DNA from: a bacterium
Lineage (GTDB): Bacteria; Armatimonadota; Zipacnadia; Zipacnadales; Zipacnadaceae
Assembly: GCA_030602615.1 (NCBI GenBank)
Contig: JAUVZM010000007.1
Location: 1 to 64,000 of the forward strand
Direction of reading: 5' to 3'
DNA: 64,000 bases
In this document: piece after piece, positions 49,616-59,773 of the stretch
How positions within the stretch are numbered: the stretch's first letter is position 1
How the letters are laid out: the number at the start of each line of letters is the position of its first letter
Notes under the pieces: generated by a model
Told to the model about the DNA's origin: nothing
The model's database searches: none
Seen by the model: only the letters and a program-made list of their open reading frames with translations
Position numbers and translations under genes: made by a program

Positions 49616-49909
49616 GTGGTCTACCCGTAGGGTATGGCTTCGGAGTTTCCACAGGAGAGTGAGTAGTTTGCGGATGTTTCCGAATACAGGAGGCTGTACG
49701 ACAGCTTTGGGCTGGTCGGACATAGCGGGATTTTGCACGACGTGAGGGGAAAGCTGCTCGAGATCAAGTAGCAGACTGCAGCCGAATAGGCCAAGCAGTC
49801 CTGTGGCGGAGAAGTCGGAAGGGTAGTCGTTGGCACAACACAATTCATTGGCCAGCCGGCAGAACAAGCACAAACTGCCGACATATCGTACTAAATGGAG
49901 GAGCAAGCT

Positions 49910-52186
49910 ATGCCCAAAGATATCGATGTTTGTCCAGTATTTACCTCGGGAGAACTCACGTTCTCGCCGATACCACTTTTCATCTATCAGAGCGACCTGG
50001 GAGATGAGTTGAACCAGGGCCTGAGCGCTGATGATGCACTCGGCCTGTATGACTGTATGGTACTCATCAGGGCCTTGGAGGAGATGGTCATCCGGCTTAA
50101 GACTGGTAAGTTCGAGCCACTACCGGGCTACAAGTACTACGGCGCTGCACAGGTGTGCGTTGGTCAGGAGGCCGTCGCCACCGGCGCTATGTCGGCCATC
50201 CGCCCCGATGACTTCATCACGAGCACCCACCGTGGCCATGGCCACCACATTGCGAAAGTCGTGTATGCGCTGCGGGCGGCGTCGGCCGCAGAGTTGCGTG
50301 AATTCCTCGGTCGTGAGGCCGGTACCGAGAGCCGCAAGGAGCTTGAGGAGCTGGCGCTCCGTCAGCACCTCAACCGGACGATGGCCGAGCTATTGGGCAA
50401 GGAAGAAGGCTACTGTCGAGGACGGGCTGGTGGTATGCATATTGCCGACTTCCAACTCGGGCATCTCGGCGCCAACGCCATTGTCGGAGGATCTTACGCG
50501 ATAGCTACCGGCGCGGCGATGGCCTGCCAGAAGCTGGCTACCGACCGGCTCACGCTGTGCCTGGTGGGTGATGGCGCAACCAATAACGGCATTGCTCACG
50601 AATCGTATAATTTCGCCACTATGGCCCAGTTCGAAAGCGGCACGCCGGTGATTTATCTCATCGAGAACAACCATTACGGGATGACCGGCCAGCAACAGGG
50701 CGAGGTGACCGGGTTGAAGTATCTGGCCCGGCGGGGGGCCGGCTATAACGACTTCAATATGCACGCCGAGGTGGTAAACGGGATGGACGTTCTGGCGGTG
50801 CGCGACGCGGTGTCGCGGGCAGCTAAGGTGTGCCGCGGTGGAGAGGGTCCGGTGATGCTCGAGTGCCATACCTACCGATATTCTGGCCATTCCGTGCGGG
50901 AAAGTGATAATCGGGAGAGCTATCGCAGCAAAGAAGAAGAAGGGATGTGGCTCGAATGCGATCCCATCAAGCACTTCCGGGCGCAGCTTCTGGAACACGA
51001 TTTATGCACGGAAGACGATTTGAAAGCGCGGGAAGATCAGGCGTCCCAGCGTATTCGGGAGGCGACCAGTTTTGCCGCAAATGCTACCGATCCTGACCCG
51101 GGCACCATTCATGAGGGTCTGTTTGCCGAAACCACCAGTGACAGGGTGGACCCAAAGTGGGCGACGCCGGAGGCGGAGTTGCTGAAGAAACCACGGAAAC
51201 GTGCAGGCGAGGACGTGCGGCAGATTCTCGTCCGGCATGCAATCAATGAAGGTCTCATTGAGGAAATGCTGCGTGACCGGCGCGTGGTGCTTTATGGCGA
51301 AGACATCGCCGATTACGGCGGCGCGTTTGGTGTGACTCGCGGTATCCTTGAGATATTCGGACGCGGGCGCATCTTCAACACCGCGATATCCGAAGCGGCC
51401 ATCGTCGGCACTGGCGTGGGTGCGGCGATGGTGGGCATGCGCCCGGTCGTGGAAATAATGTACATTGACTTTATGCTGATGGCAATGGACCAGGTGGCTA
51501 ACCAGGCGGCCAAGAATCGCTATATGCTCGGCGGCAATGCGAGAACTCCGCTGGTCATTCGCACCTCCATCGGCGGGGGCCGTGGCTACGCCGGACAGCA
51601 CTCGCAGAGCCTGGAGGCGATTGTGACGATGTTCCCGGGGCTTAAGGTGGTGGCACCAGCCACGGCCTACGACGCCAAGGGTCTCATCAAGTCGGCTATC
51701 CGGGACGATAACCCTGTGGTTTACATCGAGCATCAGCACGTGCTGACCGAGCGCGGCGAAGTTCCTGGTGAAGAATACACGGTGCCGATCGGTGTGGCTC
51801 GCGTGGCCAGAGAGGGCACAGACTGCACGGTGGTAGCTTACAGTTGGCTATATTACCGCGCGATGGAAGCCGCCAAGTATCTGGCCGAAGAGGGCATCTC
51901 GGTGGAGGTGATTGATCCGCGTACGCTGGTGCCGCTGGACATAGACACCATTGCCAAGTCAGTGCACAAGACCGGCCACTTGGTTGTTGTTCAGCAGGCC
52001 TCGGAGCGCGGCTGTTTCGGTGAGCATATCGCCTACCAGATCCAGCGGTGGGCCTTTGCCAACCTGAAAGCTCCGATCGCTATCGTGGCTGCACACAATG
52101 TGCCCCCGCCGATGGCTGCGCCGCTGGAAGAAGAGAACATCCCTTCGGTACAGAAGATTATGGATCAAATCCGCGTCACGATATGA
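49910..52186 (+). CDS. Fused alpha/beta subunit 2-oxoacid (pyruvate/acetoin-type) dehydrogenase E1
   Basis: GRAGGMHIADFQLGHLGANAIVGG, GDGATNNGIAHESYNFA (TPP) then LVRHAINEGLIEEMLRDRRVVLYGEDIADYGGAFGVTRGI beta subunit. Confidence 0.92.
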   Translation: MPKDIDVCPVFTSGELTFSPIPLFIYQSDLGDELNQGLSADDALGLYDCMVLIRALEEMVIRLKTGKFEPLPGYKYYGAAQVCVGQEAVATGAMSAIRPDDFITSTHRGHGHHIAKVVYALRAASAAELREFLGREAGTESRKELEELALRQHLNRTMAELLGKEEGYCRGRAGGMHIADFQLGHLGANAIVGGSYAIATGAAMACQKLATDRLTLCLVGDGATNNGIAHESYNFATMAQFESGTPVIYLIENNHYGMTGQQQGEVTGLKYLARRGAGYNDFNMHAEVVNGMDVLAVRDAVSRAAKVCRGGEGPVMLECHTYRYSGHSVRESDNRESYRSKEEEGMWLECDPIKHFRAQLLEHDLCTEDDLKAREDQASQRIREATSFAANATDPDPGTIHEGLFAETTSDRVDPKWATPEAELLKKPRKRAGEDVRQILVRHAINEGLIEEMLRDRRVVLYGEDIADYGGAFGVTRGILEIFGRGRIFNTAISEAAIVGTGVGAAMVGMRPVVEIMYIDFMLMAMDQVANQAAKNRYMLGGNARTPLVIRTSIGGGRGYAGQHSQSLEAIVTMFPGLKVVAPATAYDAKGLIKSAIRDDNPVVYIEHQHVLTERGEVPGEEYTVPIGVARVAREGTDCTVVAYSWLYYRAMEAAKYLAEEGISVEVIDPRTLVPLDIDTIAKSVHKTGHLVVVQQASERGCFGEHIAYQIQRWAFANLKAPIAIVAAHNVPPPMAAPLEEENIPSVQKIMDQIRVTI

Positions 52187-52347
52187 GAGCTTGGGACGCC
52201 GGGTTTGTTGCACGAGGTCCGAAGATTGGAGGGAGGACAAGGAGGATTACAGGTGCTGGAGGCGCGAATTAACAGCTGTCGTGAGGGATGAGACAACTCA
52301 GACCAGAGCGAGAGCATACCCAGAATAAGCCATAAGGAGGAACCAAG

Positions 52348-53727
52348 ATGAGTGGAGAAGCCCTCAATACGGCAGATTATCGTGGCGAGGTGGTTGCGCG
52401 AATCGTGGAGGAGACCTATCCACAGATCGACTTTTCGCTCACAATTACGAGAGACGAATATCAGGAAAGGTGGCGACGTGTCCAGGCGGCGATGAAAAGC
52501 GCCGGCTTTACCTTAGGGTACGCGTGTGGGTCAGAGCTAGACCGCAGCGATATCGCGTGGCTGGCGGGGGTGTATGACCCGATTGTCGAGCGGTATGGGT
52601 TACTGATACCGGTGACGGGTCCGCCGATGGTGTTGGCTGGCTCGGAGGGTGGGCAGGTGCTGAAGGAGGCGGTAGCGAAATCCGGGGCGAGAATTGCGCT
52701 GATGGCAGAGTTCCAGATGTCGGACGAGGAGTACCGGCACACGCACTTCGTAAGCCTGGACGATGTAGTCGCGGGGCTGGACCTGCCGGAGGGGCCGCAG
52801 AAGGTGGCGGTTTTTTCCAACTCGGAATTTCTGCCGCTGATGCAGTACCAACTCCTGTGCGACCAGTTCGGCGAAGAGAACGTAGTGTTTGCCGAAGAGA
52901 TGTTACAGCGCATAAAGTACGAAAAAAGCAGGAAGGAGCTGCAGATTTCTCAGCAGGCGAACATCGTGGTGGATGCGGCGTTTCGGGGGATGCTGGCGGC
53001 TGCAGTACCGGGAGCGCGGGAGACGGACGTGGCGGGGGTAGGCGAGTTTATCATGAAGCAGCTTGGAGCTCACCGGCTGGGTTTCCCTACTATCGTGACC
53101 TCCGGGGAACGGAACTATACGGTGATCGGGCCGGCGACGGACAAGGTGATGGAGGAAGGTGAGATGGTGTCGATGGGGGTGAGTCCGACCTGGCACGGGT
53201 ACCACGGCATAGTGCGGCGGACTATTAGAGTGGGTGCGGATCCCACACCACAGCAGCGCGAACTGATCGAGGCGGTGGAGGGACTGTACCGGGTAGTGAT
53301 AGAGGCAACTCAGAAAGCCGCGGCGGAGAATCTACCCACGAACACCATTGACCAGGCGGGGAAGGCGTACCTGGAGGGTCTGAAGCTGCAGACGATGGCA
53401 GGAGAGAGGGTCGCTCCCAAGGAGCCATACACCTTCCTCCACAATACGGGGTGCACGGAGTGCCTGGAGGGGTTCGGAGCGGTAACGCCACATACCGAAT
53501 TCCCTATGGCCGAGCGGGTGACGCTGATGATTGATGTGGCGCTCATAGGATTCGAGGAGCGCGGGAAGCCGATCTTCCCAACGCTGTATGCGGTGGTGGA
53601 GGAGAGCCTGTGGAAGGATGGCGGGGAAGTGGGTGTGTACAACAGGCTGCCACTGGACGTGCAGCCGCTCGTAGGAAACCTGGAGGCGGAGTTTGAGGTG
53701 AACCCGTATCACCGGTTGTATAGGTGA
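52348..53727 (+). CDS. M24-family peptidase (Xaa-Pro aminopeptidase/creatinase-like)
   Basis: N-terminal creatinase-like domain, then EKSRKELQISQQANIVVDAAFRGMLAAAVPGARETDVAG and M24-like C-terminus. Confidence 0.8.
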   Translation: MSGEALNTADYRGEVVARIVEETYPQIDFSLTITRDEYQERWRRVQAAMKSAGFTLGYACGSELDRSDIAWLAGVYDPIVERYGLLIPVTGPPMVLAGSEGGQVLKEAVAKSGARIALMAEFQMSDEEYRHTHFVSLDDVVAGLDLPEGPQKVAVFSNSEFLPLMQYQLLCDQFGEENVVFAEEMLQRIKYEKSRKELQISQQANIVVDAAFRGMLAAAVPGARETDVAGVGEFIMKQLGAHRLGFPTIVTSGERNYTVIGPATDKVMEEGEMVSMGVSPTWHGYHGIVRRTIRVGADPTPQQRELIEAVEGLYRVVIEATQKAAAENLPTNTIDQAGKAYLEGLKLQTMAGERVAPKEPYTFLHNTGCTECLEGFGAVTPHTEFPMAERVTLMIDVALIGFEERGKPIFPTLYAVVEESLWKDGGEVGVYNRLPLDVQPLVGNLEAEFEVNPYHRLYR

Positions 53728-54160
53728 GGACAGCGAACAGTCGAGAGTGGCAGTCGGCAGTAGGGGAAAGGTGAGGCGGAAGTGGTAATTTGCGCTGCAA
53801 AAGCGTTCTAAAACGTTTGAAATTCCTTCCCAGGAAGGAGGATACGCCATACCCTGGCGTGGAAACGCGGTAAAACGCTCCTAATGTCACGCAAAGGTGG
53901 TCTCACTGCCTCCCCCGGAAGGCAAACACTTCTTCCCGGATTTCCGCTATAGAACGGGCTGTCAAGCCCAAAGATCGGTTTTTTGGCGATAGAATGTCGT
54001 TTGGACTTTCTACCGTTTGGGTCAGCTTCGTCGAGCTTTTCATTACTCGCGCTAGTCTCGATCGTTCGCCAGCTGCGCAAACACCTTGCGTTTGTCCGTT
54101 GTTTCGGTGCTGGAGAAGAGCAGTTGCCCCGACTGGACAGCCGCCTCGAGCACGATCACG

Positions 54161-54676
54161 TCACAAACTAACTGTCTTTGCTAAGGGGTGTGCACACACC
54201 GTATTTCGGAGTCCTTTCTCACTGAAGTGCAGGTACACCGCTGTCGTATCGAGCCGCGAGTGGCCGAGAATCTGTTGTATTTCGACCAAGCTGCACTGCG
54301 AGGCGTTGAGGATTTGCTGGATGTCTTCAACGCCAAGATACCTGGGCAGGCTCCGCGTGCGCTTGGGCACCGAGACCGCACGGACAGGATCTTCGGAGAC
54401 CATCTCTTGCTTGCGGAGGTAATCCCAGAAGCTGCGGAGTGCGTAGAGGTACCGGGCGACTGTGTTGTTCGACAGCCCCCGGCCGTGCAACTCGATGACC
54501 CATTCGCGAACCAATCTGGTGGTGACGTGGCGGGGATAGAGCAGGACATCATGGGCTTCCAGGAATTCACAAAACTGTTGCAAATCGTACTGGTAAGACC
54601 GGGCTGTCTGTGCACTATAACCTAGTTCCGCACACAGATAGACGCCAAAATCCCGGATAACTGTGTCCATAAGCAT
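54161..54676 (-). pseudogene. Tyrosine recombinase with internally deleted catalytic domain
   Basis: Intact N-terminal SAM-like domain (MLMDTVIRDFGVYLCAELGYSAQTARSYQYDLQQFCEFL) joined to ...LGVEDIQQILNASQCSLVEIQQILGHSRLDTTAVYLHFSEKG; R..K..HxxR region missing. Confidence 0.8.
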
Positions 54677-54777
54677 TGGGTTCGAGCATACCCCCCACTT
54701 GTCGAAGCGCAGCGGTGTCCAGCCCTGAACGCCGAGGTGCACATTCACAGCCCAGACTCGCATAGCTGGACTCGAAC

Positions 54778-55400
54778 ATGGCAAGCAGAGGCAACACGAA
54801 TGAAACGCAAGGCAGTAACAGCGGTGCGGGCCTCGGTTTCGAACGGGAACTGTGCCAGGCCACCGATGCGCTTCGCTCCAATATGGACGCGGCCGAGTAT
54901 AAGCACGTCGTGCTTGGCCTGATCTTCCTCAAGTACATCTCTGATCCTTTCGAGGAACAACACGCCAAGCTCCAGGCCCAACGCGACCAGCGAGCCCACC
55001 CCGGACGACCCTGACGAGTACCGAGCCGACACCATCTTCTGCGTGCCCAAGGAAGCGCCGTGGTCGAACCTCAATGCTAACGCCAAGCAGCCCCACATCG
55101 GCAAGTTTGTGGACGAGCCCCTGGTCGCGATTGAACGTGGCAACCCCTCCTTTAAGGGTGTACTCCCCAAGGAACATACCCACCCGCGCCTGGACAAGCC
55201 CCGCCTCGGCCAGCTCATCGACCTCATCGGCAACATTCGCCTTGGTGACGAGGAGAACCGTTCCAAAGACATCCTCGGTCGGGCATTTGAGTATTTCCTC
55301 TCGCAGTTCGCCAGCGCCGAGCGTAAGAAGGGCGGCCAGTTCTATACACCTCACCAGTGGGCACCCTTGACTGAGAATGTGTTATCATGGTATAATCATA
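54778..55400 (+). pseudogene. Type I restriction-modification hsdM 5' fragment, frameshifted and truncated
   Basis: [45 protein letters not shown] then (other frame) [37 protein letters not shown]...[50 protein letters not shown]. Confidence 0.9.
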
Positions 55401-55859
55401 ATGAGTTGGTCGAGCAATTACCAAAGCTTAAGGTAGTTCCCGAACCCGGCCGCTACATAAATCGGCCTCTAGCTACGCAGTAGATTTGCAGTCTACAACG
55501 CAGCACCAGAGATAGCAACTGATGAGACTACTTGCTGAGTCTGGAAAACGGTCTACGACCTCCTTGGGTTGTCCCCCATTCTCTACGCTGTCACGTTGTA
55601 TACCCGTTCACAAGCCGGAGACACCCACTCCGCATCGAGTAAACAAGCTCCACACAGATCGCCACCACTATTGCAATGGGCTGATAGCCGCTTGTATTTC
55701 TGGGTGGCGGATAGCGTATATCAGCGATCCGCAAACGCTACTTTAGTAGACTTGGAACTAAAGCAGATGTTTCATCCAGGTAACATCGAGGTATGCTCAA
55801 TAAAGGACAAGAACACTCAGTACACGATGAACGACCTGCAAAGAAAGGAGGGAGGGCAT

Positions 55860-56408
55860 ATGACAAGGCGAAACACGATGTTCTTGGCAGTGGCGGCGGC
55901 AGCATTCCTGCTGAGCACCACGCTAGCGAGCGCCGTGGTGGTCACTCTGCCTGACACGTCCCAGACCACCACCTTCACGGCCAACGTGTCGGAACAGGCG
56001 GACGTGACAGTGCCCGCGACGGTGACTTTCAATGTCACCGATGTGACCACCACCACGGACGCCACGGGCGCGGTAAGCGCGACCAGTATTGTGCTTACCG
56101 ATCTCTACGCGCTGAAGATCTCGCTTCAGGGCAACGCGGCGGCTTTCACCCCGCCTGCGGCAGGAGGAACTACCTGGGATGTGGGAGATGTCTCTTGGGC
56201 TGCGGGCACCTGGACCAACGGTACCGGGGCCGCGAATACGCTGAGCAATTCGGTCTACAGCGAGCTTGCTACCAGTGACGACAACGCTCCGTCGACCAGT
56301 AGCACCGTAACGTTCACGCTGGCGGCGAAGGCCACAGCAGACCCGGCAGTCAAGGCAGGTAACCACACGCTGATCGCTACCTGGAAGTTCGAGAGTGTCG
56401 GGCCGTAG
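55860..56408 (+). CDS. Secreted surface-subunit-like protein A
   Basis: Signal peptide MTRRNTMFLAVAAAAFLLSTTLASA; Thr/Ala-rich beta protein ending GNHTLIATWKFESVGP. Confidence 0.75.
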   Translation: MTRRNTMFLAVAAAAFLLSTTLASAVVVTLPDTSQTTTFTANVSEQADVTVPATVTFNVTDVTTTTDATGAVSATSIVLTDLYALKISLQGNAAAFTPPAAGGTTWDVGDVSWAAGTWTNGTGAANTLSNSVYSELATSDDNAPSTSSTVTFTLAAKATADPAVKAGNHTLIATWKFESVGP

Positions 56409-56475
56409 AGTGGAAAAGTGGGACTTACGGGCAGGGGAGAGTTGCCACTCCCCTGCCCCTAAGGAGGAATTACGC

Positions 56476-56967
56476 ATGAAGTGGCGGATTGTAGGGGCCA
56501 CAATTACTGTGGCACTTGTTTTCTTCTCTGCTCAACCGGGGGCGGCGGGGGGAATGGGAGAATCAGCCAATGTAACCGTCCCCGCAGCAGTGAGTTTCTT
56601 CGTCTATGATATTGCCATATCTACCAGTTCGTCCAACCAGTCGGTGAGCGCTACCGACATTAGCACGAGGATGGGCCGCGCCTTGAGAATCTCACTTCGG
56701 GCGAACGCGGAGAACTTCACTCCGCCGGTCGCGGCAGTGACCACTTGGTCGGCGAGCAACATCTCCTGGAATGCCGCGACCTGGGACAACGGCACTGGAG
56801 TCGCCGGAACGTTGAGCAGCACAGCATATGCCGAGGTTGCGCATACTGGTGGGAGCCCAAGTTCGACCAGCACTACCAATCTGGTATTTACTTTAGCGGC
56901 CAAGTCAACCATCTCCAGGGCGGGTGAACATAGCCTCAGCGCCACCTGGAAGTTTGAAAGTTTCTGA
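56476..56967 (+). CDS. Secreted surface-subunit-like protein B, paralog of 55860-56408
   Basis: Signal peptide; shares VTVPAAVSFFVYDI, ALRISLRANAENFTPP, LSATWKFESF with protein A. Confidence 0.75.
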   Translation: MKWRIVGATITVALVFFSAQPGAAGGMGESANVTVPAAVSFFVYDIAISTSSSNQSVSATDISTRMGRALRISLRANAENFTPPVAAVTTWSASNISWNAATWDNGTGVAGTLSSTAYAEVAHTGGSPSSTSTTNLVFTLAAKSTISRAGEHSLSATWKFESF

Positions 56968-57005
56968 CCACAATAAGAAGACACGGACACGGGAGGAGGT
57001 AGAAT

Positions 57006-57836
57006 ATGAAACGGCTTAGCGCAACAGTTATCGTGGCGGCTTGCTTGCTGGGGTCGTTTCGTCCTGGGCATGCCCTTGGTTTGCACTTTACTCCGATGAC
57101 TATAAGAGTGCAGGCGCGGCCCGGGCAGATAATCAACCGACTCTTCCTGTTGACCCTGAAAGAGGGGGGCCAGGCAGTTCACTTCCAGGGCCATATAGAG
57201 GACTGGTGGCGCAGCGCTGACCGACGTCAGACTTTCTATCGGCCGCCCGGCACTCTCAAGCAGTCGTGCGGCCCTTGGTGCAGCCTGGCTCCGGTCGAAG
57301 CGGCAGTATCGGAAGGAGAGACACTAACGATACGAGTCACTATAGCAGTTCCGGAAGAGGCTAATCCGGGGGGCTACTGGGCCGCCCTCACCGTCAACGA
57401 ACTGCCAGACCCACTAGAGCCGCGCCCTGAGGGCATCGTCATGCGATTCTATGCTTCCGTATCTGTAGGCATCTACGTGGAAATACCACCAGTAACTCGG
57501 AGCGCCAATATAATTGGACTGCGTTGCGATGGTGAACGTATATGGACCAAGATAGAGAACACCGGAAATACCTGGCTTCCCGTTCGCGGCCACATAGAAT
57601 ACCTGAAGTCCGGCGATAAAGAACCCTTGGCCCAATCGTCCATTAGCCCCGACGTGTCGCTGCCTGCGCCAGTAAATCCGGCGGAGTATTGGTCGGCGTT
57701 GCCCCCTGCCGAAGAATTGCCTGACGGCACATATGTAGTCAGGAGCATACTTGACTTTGGCCTGGATCACTATGTCGGCGCACAAAAGCAGATCACCATA
57801 AACCATGAGCAGCCGACAAATGAGAAAAGCGAATGA
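57006..57836 (+). CDS. Periplasmic Ig-like (PapD-like) chaperone candidate
   Basis: Signal peptide; LHFTPMTIRVQARPGQIINRLFLLTLKEGGQAVHFQGHIEDWW; two beta-sandwich-like halves. Confidence 0.6.
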   Translation: MKRLSATVIVAACLLGSFRPGHALGLHFTPMTIRVQARPGQIINRLFLLTLKEGGQAVHFQGHIEDWWRSADRRQTFYRPPGTLKQSCGPWCSLAPVEAAVSEGETLTIRVTIAVPEEANPGGYWAALTVNELPDPLEPRPEGIVMRFYASVSVGIYVEIPPVTRSANIIGLRCDGERIWTKIENTGNTWLPVRGHIEYLKSGDKEPLAQSSISPDVSLPAPVNPAEYWSALPPAEELPDGTYVVRSILDFGLDHYVGAQKQITINHEQPTNEKSE

Positions 57837-59760
57837 TAATCTTCCCGGTTTCGCGCTAGTATTGGTTATTGTTATGGTGCTTCTGGTACCAGCGTGGGGG
57901 CTGGCCGATCCCTCTTCGGAGACTGACGAAGGGCTCGAAACCTTCATTATAGAAAAGTCCCCCGAAGAACTCGAAGAGCAGGCGAAACTGCTTGCCCCTG
58001 CTCCGTCGGGCGCCCTTCCCCCTTCGGTATGGCAAAAGCAAGACCGGTTGCGCCTCACCACCGGTCTGGGATGGATGGAAGGGGAGATGGTACAGGAGTT
58101 CAGCGCGACCGGGCGTGTGCTAGGCGGTGACACGAACTTCTCTAGCATCCTATCTCTTACCAATCAAGGCACCGTGCTAGAGTACAGCCACTTGGGATGG
58201 GTGGATGAGGATGGAGGACACTCCATAGAGGCGGGCGATTTACACAGTGATATTTGGGGGCGAGTCCACGGTGTGCGTTACGGCTGGAAGCTTGCAGAGA
58301 ATCGGTGGCCCCATCTGGGCCTGTACTTGGCGAATGGTAGAGTAGGCAACCGCAGATCGGTGTTGACCTACAGCGATGGGGCAGACCTTACTGCTCGACT
58401 GCGTTTGGTTGGCGAAGTTGCCACGGATGGCGCGTATTATGCGGGACTCGGGTATCAGGGAGAAAACCTCAACCTCTACTCCTACTCTCGCGATACTCGC
58501 GGCCGCAGTGGGCATAATTATGGATTTTTCGGTTCGTACCATCTGTTCGATGAGGTCTTCCTACATTATGGCTGTGGCGAGAGACGCTCTCAAGAGCAAG
58601 GGCGGGAAAGCAGCGAAAGATGGGCCGTGCGCTTGCCCTTGACCCCCAAAATACCATTAGTGCTAGAGCGGGCGGAAAATACTTATCAGGATTCCCGCCA
58701 CACGACTCACAGTGTTATGACTACATTACCGATTGCAGACTTGCGCTTGTTGCTCCGCTACCAGGATACATCCTGGGAAGGCCACAAATTCGCAGGCAAG
58801 CTGATAACTGGGGATTATCAAAGCGTAGTATCGTCGCTGAACTATTCTCCTGACCCCAGGCTGTACTTCAACTATCAAGTTGACGTGCAGAGCCAACATG
58901 GAGGGCGAGTGTCGCACCAACGCCTGCTTAGCAGTTACCGGCCCTCCTCACGCCTCTCTTTGAACGCATACACCGGCTTCCCCGATATAGCTGATGATAG
59001 CCTTCTGCGGCTTCAGTTACGCTATAAGCTAAAACCTGACCTGAGCTTCTCGGTGGATTATGGTGATGTGGCTCCGTACCAGAGTAGAGCTGATGATAGG
59101 GAAGCTGGTCGCGGCTTCAAATTCATGTTCTCAAAGACCTTCGACGTCGCCACCCCCGCGGTAGGAGCTATAGTCCTGGGCAGGGTCATCGACCAGACCG
59201 GTCACGGAGTGCCGGGCATCACAGTAAAAGTTGATAACTACGCAGCAGTCACCAACGAGGAGGGACAATACAGATTTGAGGGGCTTCCTTCGGGTAGTTC
59301 CCAAGTGCGCGTTGATGAGGATAGCGTGCCAACCTTCTACAAAGTGCAAACCCCGCCGTTGACAATCCAGATAGCCCGCAAGAAGACTATTCAGGTCAAC
59401 TTCCGATTAGTTCCCCTCTCGACAATCACGGGCCGCGTCTACTGCGACGCAAACAGTAATGGCACATATGACGAAGGGGAGGGAGTTGAGGGTGCTGTTA
59501 TTCACGTGGACACGCGCGTTACTGCCTCCAACCATGACGGGATCTACGGATTCTACAATCTTCTGCCAGGCCGCTACACTGTTGAGTTCGATACTGAAAG
59601 GATGCCCAGGGACAATGAGAATGCTAATGGGGATGGATATGAATTGACCTCACCGCAACGAGTTCCCGTGCAGCTCGACCCCGATAAGCCGGTACTTGGC
59701 GTAGACTTCACGCTTGTGCAGAATCAGAGACCCACGATCTTCCAGGACTTGCCGGAATAA
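57805..59760 (+). CDS. Outer-membrane beta-barrel (usher-like?) with C-terminal carboxypeptidase-regulatory/SdrD-B-like domains
   Basis: Alternating amphipathic beta strands over about 430 aa; GRVIDQTGHGVPGITVKVDNYAAVTNEEGQYRFEGLPSG and GRVYCDANSNGTYDEGEGVEGAVIHVDT domains; overlaps chaperone gene. Confidence 0.65.
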   Translation: MSSRQMRKANDNLPGFALVLVIVMVLLVPAWGLADPSSETDEGLETFIIEKSPEELEEQAKLLAPAPSGALPPSVWQKQDRLRLTTGLGWMEGEMVQEFSATGRVLGGDTNFSSILSLTNQGTVLEYSHLGWVDEDGGHSIEAGDLHSDIWGRVHGVRYGWKLAENRWPHLGLYLANGRVGNRRSVLTYSDGADLTARLRLVGEVATDGAYYAGLGYQGENLNLYSYSRDTRGRSGHNYGFFGSYHLFDEVFLHYGCGERRSQEQGRESSERWAVRLPLTPKIPLVLERAENTYQDSRHTTHSVMTTLPIADLRLLLRYQDTSWEGHKFAGKLITGDYQSVVSSLNYSPDPRLYFNYQVDVQSQHGGRVSHQRLLSSYRPSSRLSLNAYTGFPDIADDSLLRLQLRYKLKPDLSFSVDYGDVAPYQSRADDREAGRGFKFMFSKTFDVATPAVGAIVLGRVIDQTGHGVPGITVKVDNYAAVTNEEGQYRFEGLPSGSSQVRVDEDSVPTFYKVQTPPLTIQIARKKTIQVNFRLVPLSTITGRVYCDANSNGTYDEGEGVEGAVIHVDTRVTASNHDGIYGFYNLLPGRYTVEFDTERMPRDNENANGDGYELTSPQRVPVQLDPDKPVLGVDFTLVQNQRPTIFQDLPE

Positions 59761-59773
59761 CAACGTTCCTCCG

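Noticed and set aside
49640-49890. Possible gene relic reading FADVSEYRRLYDSFGLVGHSGILHDVRGKLLEIK
   Set aside because: Interrupted by stops and I cannot assign a family with confidence.
53780-54160. Repeated aaaacgtt/aaacgct and ccttcccaggaagg motifs suggesting an att or regulatory site
   Set aside because: Short imperfect inverted repeats only; no clear symmetric structure or second copy.
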